From Lucifuga dentata (taxonomy: Eukaryota; Chordata; Actinopteri; Ophidiiformes; Bythitidae): DNA of 64,000 bases. Location of the stretch: contig VXCM01001316.1 of the NCBI GenBank assembly GCA_014773175.1, positions 70,965 through 134,964 of the forward strand. The letters are read 5' to 3'. Of this stretch, positions 59,897 through 64,000 are shown one piece after another. Under the pieces are notes generated by a model. The model was not told the origin of the DNA. It saw only the letters and a program-made list of their open reading frames with translations, and made no database searches. Each line of letters begins with the position of its first letter. The stretch's first letter is position 1. A program made the position numbers and the translations under genes.

Positions 59897-60345
59897 AATG
59901 TCAAAAATCAGTGACTGAGTATTATTTTGGCTTTAAAAAAAAAACCAAGAATATGCAACTATTCATGAAAATAATGGAAAAACATTTGCTCCTCTAAGTC
60001 TAAGAAAGCAAACCTGCCAACATGCAGGCTGGGGGTCATTATGTCGAGTTCTGCTGTATGTTTAATGCCCATAAAAATGCTGATTCCTGTTCCTTCAGCC
60101 TGTTTTCCTGTTGCATGTGTCTGTATCTCCAAAGGCAATTGAACAGCAGGAACATGACTTCAAACGGTGTGTTAACTGCAAACACACCAGCAATAAACCT
60201 GCAGCTACACCGACTCCACATAGCTGACTTTCATGAGCTTGCTTACGTGCACATTTCAGCTTTTTTACGAGTGGTGCGTTGGGGTGTAATTCCTGGGATG
60301 TCAACATTAGAAAGGAGATCCCAAGTCCCGTGAAAAATCAGATTA

Positions 60346-60351
60346 TTTATT
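60346..60351 (-). terminator. cops6: Poly(A) signal of cops6
   Basis: TTTATT on the plus strand (AATAAA on the minus strand) about 270 bases beyond the cops6 stop. The two convergent poly(A) signals are only about 450 bases apart. Confidence 0.5.
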
Positions 60352-60622
60352 AACACAGAAACATGAAACAGTAAAAACAGAAGAGGTCAAATAATATGTT
60401 CATGTACAGCGGATTCCATTTTGTACACTTCTTTCTTTTTACATGACTGACTGGTTAATTATGTGCTTTTGGGAAACACTTGCCTGTGAAAACGGTAAAC
60501 TGGTTTGAAAAGCTACTGTTTTGTTTTAAAGAACTGGTGGATTCGCTAACCAAACACAAAAAAAGAAAAAAAACGGCACATCCTGCAGCACTCGGTTGAG
60601 ACCGCTGCATCTTGGCTTCGGC

Positions 60623-63868
<3,246 letters not shown>

Positions 63869-64000
63869 CTGAGAGAGAGAGAAAAAGGAAAATAAGTTAT
63901 TATGCTGTCTGATAAATTATCAGAATTTAATAAAAGCAATCTCTGTATTGGATGAAAAACAGAATTTGTCAATTGTCATCTTCTGCTTTTCTTCTACTTT

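Overview
This is vertebrate nuclear DNA, almost certainly from a ray-finned (teleost) fish. Genes are split into many short exons with GT-AG introns. Microsatellites and small DNA-transposon relics are frequent. One gene encodes an actinodin-like protein, a family of fin-fold structural proteins found in fishes and absent from tetrapods. No bacterial operons, CRISPR arrays or complete retroelements are visible. All gene models were built by hand from splice phase and family knowledge.

Layout: (1) 2-9429, plus strand: the 3' part of a laminin-type integrin alpha gene (alpha-6-like), with several reading-frame breaks and a cytoplasmic tail in which the GFFKR clasp is replaced. (2) 12154-21179, minus strand: a complete 11-exon glypican-2 (about 585 aa). 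(3) 23176-44664, plus strand: a complete 31-exon stag3, the meiotic cohesin subunit (about 1241 aa). (4) 46164-54554, plus strand: a complete 15-exon mcm7 (727 aa once an assembly duplication is removed). Its intron 13 holds four microRNA hairpins (miR-17/106-type, miR-93, miR-19d, miR-25). (5) 56926-59619, plus strand: an actinodin-like secreted protein with an unresolved proline-rich gap. (6) 60623-63868, minus strand: the 3' half of cops6, COP9 signalosome subunit 6, running off the right edge.

Gene order gpc2-stag3 (head to head) and mcm7-cops6 (convergent) matches the human 7q22 neighbourhood as I know it. The difference is that the actinodin-like gene lies between mcm7 and cops6. The genes do not form one pathway: mcm7 and its microRNAs concern S-phase and cell-cycle control, stag3 meiotic cohesion, cops6 cullin deneddylation, gpc2 cell-surface heparan sulfate, the integrin laminin adhesion, and actinodin fin-fold fibres.

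Introns of stag3 and cops6 are littered with one family of roughly 480-730 bp inverted-repeat elements flanked by TTAA. One copy has become a near-perfect long palindrome. Many single N characters mark contig joins. Five are flanked by 61-66 bp exact duplications that create false sequence inside exons or introns. Two others coincide exactly with frame breaks.
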